A stretch of DNA of 64,000 bases. It comes from Eretmocerus hayati (lineage: Eukaryota; Arthropoda; Insecta; Hymenoptera; Aphelinidae). The position numbers and the translations under genes were made by a program. Positions within the stretch are counted from its first letter, which is position 1, and each line of letters starts with the position of its first letter. The notes beneath the pieces are model-generated. The model made no database searches, had not been told where the DNA came from, and saw only the letters and a program-made list of their open reading frames with translations. This document shows, piece by piece, positions 59,448 to 64,000 of this stretch. The stretch covers positions 91,561,907 to 91,625,906 of the forward strand of contig CM056744.1 in assembly GCA_029851415.1 (NCBI GenBank). The letters run 5' to 3'.

Positions 59448-62400
59448 TAATGTACTATCCCAAGTTTCAGATTGGTTGGTTTTACATGATTTCTCTATGA
59501 ATAGATAGTAAGATAGGTATCTCATGAATTTTGCGCAAGTACAACTTTCCTTCTCTGCCCATGTCGTCATTCCCTCTTTATTCGAGAACCCCTGGAAACT
59601 ATCCGTGTGCATGTGTCTCGTGAAAAGTTATCTTCATCGTTCGGTTTCGTGTCCCCTCAGAGCTTGCACAAGATAAAGTAACTGTATGATAGATGTCGTG
59701 TATCGCAGTATGGATTTTGATTTTCAGGGCTAACCAAATCGACCGTTATGGTACTTTGAAATCATACCAGACTTCATTAGTACATAGATACCGTATTAAA
59801 GCCAAACTCTAGCAGTACCTTAGCTTATACAGTCTGGTGTCGGTGCCGGTATGGAATTTATCCACGAAAGATCAATATTTCGAGGAATTTAGGATATTCA
59901 TAGTCTAGATTGCACGAATAGTTCGTCCCCTGTGCGGATAGTTGGAATTGCGGTTTTGCGAAATAGCTGCTGGTCTTTGCTACGGCCGACTGTAATTTGC
60001 GATCTAAATCAATTTCATGATTGTGAAACAAAATTGGATTTTGCTAGACTTCGACATGACTGGCTCAAATGAATTGGCTTGAATTTCCTCAACGAAAACT
60101 TCAGAAACAAAATGTTGGCAAGGAATATTTTTATCTGTACAGGTTGAGACATTTCATTGAGACCGACTGATGCCAACTATCTTTACAATCATTGTGTTGA
60201 GACTTTTGAACTCTAATAGAAAGTAAGAAAATTGTACCTGTGATTACTATCAGTAAGAAACAAAACCAATTTTCCGTGTAAAAAGGGGATGTAAATCAAT
60301 ACCCACATTTTCACTTATTTTTAGGAAAATCAGAGGATGATGAATTCGTGAGCAATTGATATTCAGGGAGAGTTTGAGGGTATATGCAAACAGTTTGACC
60401 AAACGAGTAATGATGACAGGACACAGGGCGCAACGTTATAACTGTCAGTTGAAATTCGCAGTTGCATGGCCAAGATTTTCGAGGCGCGTATGACGCACCA
60501 CAATAATCTGAATTTGTTCGTCTCTTGGATACCCTCCTGCTTTTGCAACCGCATGTGTGCGTGACTGACGTGATTTGAAGGTAAATTTTTCCGAGCTTCT
60601 GAATTTGCGAGGTCGTTGAAGTTTCAAACGATCCATACGCCCGAAGGCGTTCGCGGGATGCATGAATTTTTCTTATAGGAAATTCAAAAATATACCCTTT
60701 CTGATGGTGGATCGAGCGTTCCACTAGCGTATCCGTGGTGCAATTTAACGAGCCGAAAATTTTTAATTGAACGTCAAACAGGTTTCCGATTATCGTCTTG
60801 TCGGTAAAGAATTTTATGCGTCATCCAAGTAGGATTGCATGAATCCTCTGGACCAATTCCTTGACCTTGAATCATTCAATCAGGAAATTCCAATAACCTC
60901 TTGAAAAATGCCCACAATGTACTTCAATTATTACAAAATGTAGATTTAGAAGGCTGGACCCACAGCAAATAGCAAAAATAATTCAAAGTTCTTGTTGAAG
61001 ATGGATTTTATGAAATTTTCATAAGTGAATATAGCACAGTCTTTTTGTTCACAGAAAAATCTGACAGGGAGAATTATGAAAAACGAGTCTGACACGTCCT
61101 TGCGATGATGGCTGTAAAATTTTGCAGCAGAAGCAAATAATCGTGAGGTCTCGATACTGGCTGTATTATCTCTCTAAACTTCCATCTCTGACTGTGTACA
61201 CAGCGAAGCTGTGATTCGACCAAGTTTCAATTCGGTCGTACCTTTGGATAAATTTTGGTCCCGAAATCGGAATAGTTAATAAAGTTCGAGCAGTGTATTA
61301 GATCTGGCCAAACACTCCGATCTATCCTATGGCAAATTCAACTTGGTCAACTTCAATAGGAAGCATCAAACTTTATGAAAACGGAGAGCTAACTTGCTAG
61401 AACTAGAATGTTATTTTACTTACCCTCTTTTTGATAGAAACGGATCGAGAAATTTGCTGAGTTTGAACAGCAAAACTCATAGTGTGCACGAATTATTGCG
61501 AAAATTGAGACGAGCTCAATAAACAACGTAATTTGGGAATTTTTAAAAATCTCACATACGAAGAAACGAGCGCCAACAAATTTTCTCAACTCTTATTCTT
61601 TATTCGTATATTACATTGTGTGAACCATTGTTAACACGCTTTGAAGGCATTAGAAACCTTTTTAAGCATTGTGACGTGGTAGATTTGCGAAACAATGCCC
61701 TGAAGGATTCAGAATCAGACAACCCTAAGCAAATTAAGCTCAATTTCGTGTCTTAAGGAAATGAGCCAAAATCGTTTCATCATATTCTTTTACTAAAAAA
61801 TTCCTCAACCTAGCTAACTCTTAGTTCAATATTGCAAAGATAATGAAAATTGAGAAAATTCTTCCAATAATGTACAAAGATAATTTCTGTTATGTCATTT
61901 TGACATTATACAAATAGTTGGGTTGGAAGAGATTGTAAAGATGAGGTACAGTAAGAATAATTTCAAGGAAGAACATTTATGGTATACTAATAAGTGGATT
62001 AAATCGATTACCGATTCATTTGAAGCGTTTACTTCGAATCATTTCGAGAAAAGTATCCAGGCCATTTGGAAAACGGACCATATTTGTCCTAATCATTAGA
62101 TTTGGGTATTTAAAAACGTCTACTTATGGTTTTAAAAAAGTTTTGAAATCCCATATAATGGTACTTTTACAGCCATCTTGATTCGTATTACTCTGGTGCG
62201 TATTGGACTTAAACTTTTTTGTAATAGACATTTTGCTTCATCTAAACATACACATTGTTGTGCGGAATATATGTGAATATTATTTCGACATTCCACATGC
62301 TCATCATGTGTTTGTGGGATCATACAAACACGATAACTTGAACCATTAAGCTTTAATAAAAAAGTTATGTCAGTTTGAAATTATTTCAAAAAAAGTATCT

Positions 62401-64000
62401 CGCAATAGCAAAAATATGTATTCTGTCATTACTTAATAACTTATCAATCGTCTTGCTAACGAGAAATCTGTAGATAATGTATGAGAATAATCAAATCCAA
62501 CTTTTCGAGCGAGATCAATTATTTTTCAAAGGATATTCTTTGGTAAGTCTCGGTCACATTTTCGAAAATGCTAGTCTCTATCGATGGGAAAAATGAAAAA
62601 CTTAGATTCTGCTTCATAAAAGTTTATTGAAATATTCATGAAAAGATACTAGCTTTGTTAGCTAAGAATTTGTTGATCTAATTATGGGAAAACGTATTGC
62701 GGAGACTAAGATCTGACTCAAGGTAGAATTCTGTCACAAGAAGAAATTTAGATTTCAATAAAAGTATAAGTATTACAGGAAGAAAATCCTCCAGAAACGA
62801 GAACAAAATTTGGCTCGTAAAGAATCGTGTTTAAATTCTCATATCTATACCTTTGTATCAAAATTGATTCACTAAATTGATTACAAAAAAGTCATTACAG
62901 ATCACCATTTGGGAATGATTAAAAATAGGCTTTTTAGTTCAATATACGATGAGGTCGAAAAATGTTTTTTTTTTTCGATACGACATTGTTTCATTCATGA
63001 ATAAATCTTCTTCATCCTAAGGAATGTTCAATTTGTTTCAGATTCATCATCTCTTTAATCTCTATCCTGGAGATTTTTCTTTTAATGATGATTAAATGAC
63101 GCCATGGGATATACATTAATGAACACAATAAACAATTATGTACAAAAGATCGAAGTAGACGGTGTCCGAAGTTTGCAACTCTCAAAAGTTATTCTACACG
63201 AGCTCATTATATAATCACGTAACTCATCTGGCACAATATAACTTCTGAAATCTACAGAAGTGAATTTGAGAAAACACATTGAGAGTTATACACTGGTTGT
63301 CTCAAACTTGCTTAATGTTCGTCCAATTGGGATATAAAGAGACAAATGGCAACCGAATACAAATTAACAAACTTAATATAAAACTTAGATAAAATTACTA
63401 TTAACAAATCAAGTTGAATGAATCATATTCATCGAATTATGATAACCGACGATAGTTGAAGTTAATTGAGTCAACTTAAATTCTATCAACAAAAAATCAT
63501 CAAAAGACAGCGAAACGTTACGTTTCACTATTAAATAATAAACTAGCAAGACCCTGTAGATCATCCTCACATAAGCTCTTGTAGTCAGACATCAGACAAC
63601 GAAATGGGACACGGAACACAACTAGATTTTGTATCAAATTTGGCAGTAGGGAATATATTTAATATCAATTCACTATCAAATTGTGCTGTGTCTCACTTAT
63701 ATACAATCAACACTATCTCAAATCTTTGTTGAAATAATTGTAAAGGAAGTCTAGAAATTGCTAGGAAAAACAATGAAAATCCATGAAATGGTTCACATGG
63801 AACTGACATTTTAATAATCGGCAATTTTTTCAAAAAGTCTCACATATACAAATGACTTGAACATGTTTATACACGTGGATTACGTGATAATGGTCACAAG
63901 TAATATCTTAAACAATGAATCAGATATTATGTTTGATAGTTTTGAATAATTATATTTATAAGTTTTCTATCAAAATATCATTTATGGCCATGAATGGATT
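59448..64000. other. Probable intron or intergenic, nothing recognised
   Basis: AT-rich with no supportable exon. A 137-codon minus-strand frame (60311-60724) has no domain. No other zinc-finger exon was seen up to the right edge. Confidence 0.4.

Noticed and set aside
1..64000. CRISPR arrays, tRNA or rRNA genes
   Set aside because: No direct-repeat/spacer pattern, cloverleaf or rRNA core was seen; tandem repeats here are satellites in a eukaryotic genome.

Overview
The window is AT-rich insect genomic DNA, most likely from a hymenopteran. Genes are sparse and intron-split, there is no operon structure, and most of the sequence is repeats. The hymenopteran call rests on a secapin-like small secreted peptide, backed by insect-type gustatory receptor and fruitless-type genes and abundant small palindromic elements. 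It is inference, because no species-diagnostic marker was seen. Layout: 1-2935 is a satellite-like complex repeat. About 5.17-8.56 kb holds a two-exon secapin-like peptide gene on the plus strand with a clear TATA box, signal-peptide exon, 2.85 kb intron and a terminal exon carrying a two-cysteine motif. A related but degenerate exon lies inside that intron. About 7.7-14.2 kb carries several non-autonomous transposons, including a 1.54 kb foldback nested in a larger terminal-inverted-repeat element. 15.7-17.1 kb is an apparently intact four-exon gustatory receptor gene on the minus strand. 19.2-37 kb is repeats: two pogo-like elements (one keeping a decayed DDE transposase fragment), a satellite of about 312-331 bp period, foldback MITEs, a (TA)n tract and a pair of GC-rich hairpins. 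No convincing gene was found there. At 37.4-38.0 kb a CpG-dense promoter and an acidic first coding exon start an unrecognised minus-strand gene. 39.47-43.5 kb is a complete five-exon methylthioribose-1-phosphate isomerase gene (methionine salvage) on the minus strand, reconstructed with consistent splice sites and phases. 46.1-47.3 kb is a second copy of the larger transposon family, with a 336 bp palindromic MITE inside it, and 49.3-50.0 kb is another pogo-like element. At 55.3-55.9 kb lies a minus-strand 3' exon with a C2H2 zinc-finger pair very like a fruitless-type BTB zinc-finger exon. Its TAG stop is followed in the same frame by 72 more open codons rich in His and Gln. The rest (about 56-64 kb) looks like intron of that gene, with a 129 bp tandem repeat and two long hairpins near 59.3 kb. 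The recognised genes do not form a pathway: chemosensation (gustatory receptor), methionine salvage, a neural/sex-determination-type transcription factor, and a secreted venom- or defence-type peptide. The most notable points are the in-frame extension after the zinc-finger stop, the secapin-like gene with its degenerate duplicate exon, and nested transposons that give a relative order of insertion.
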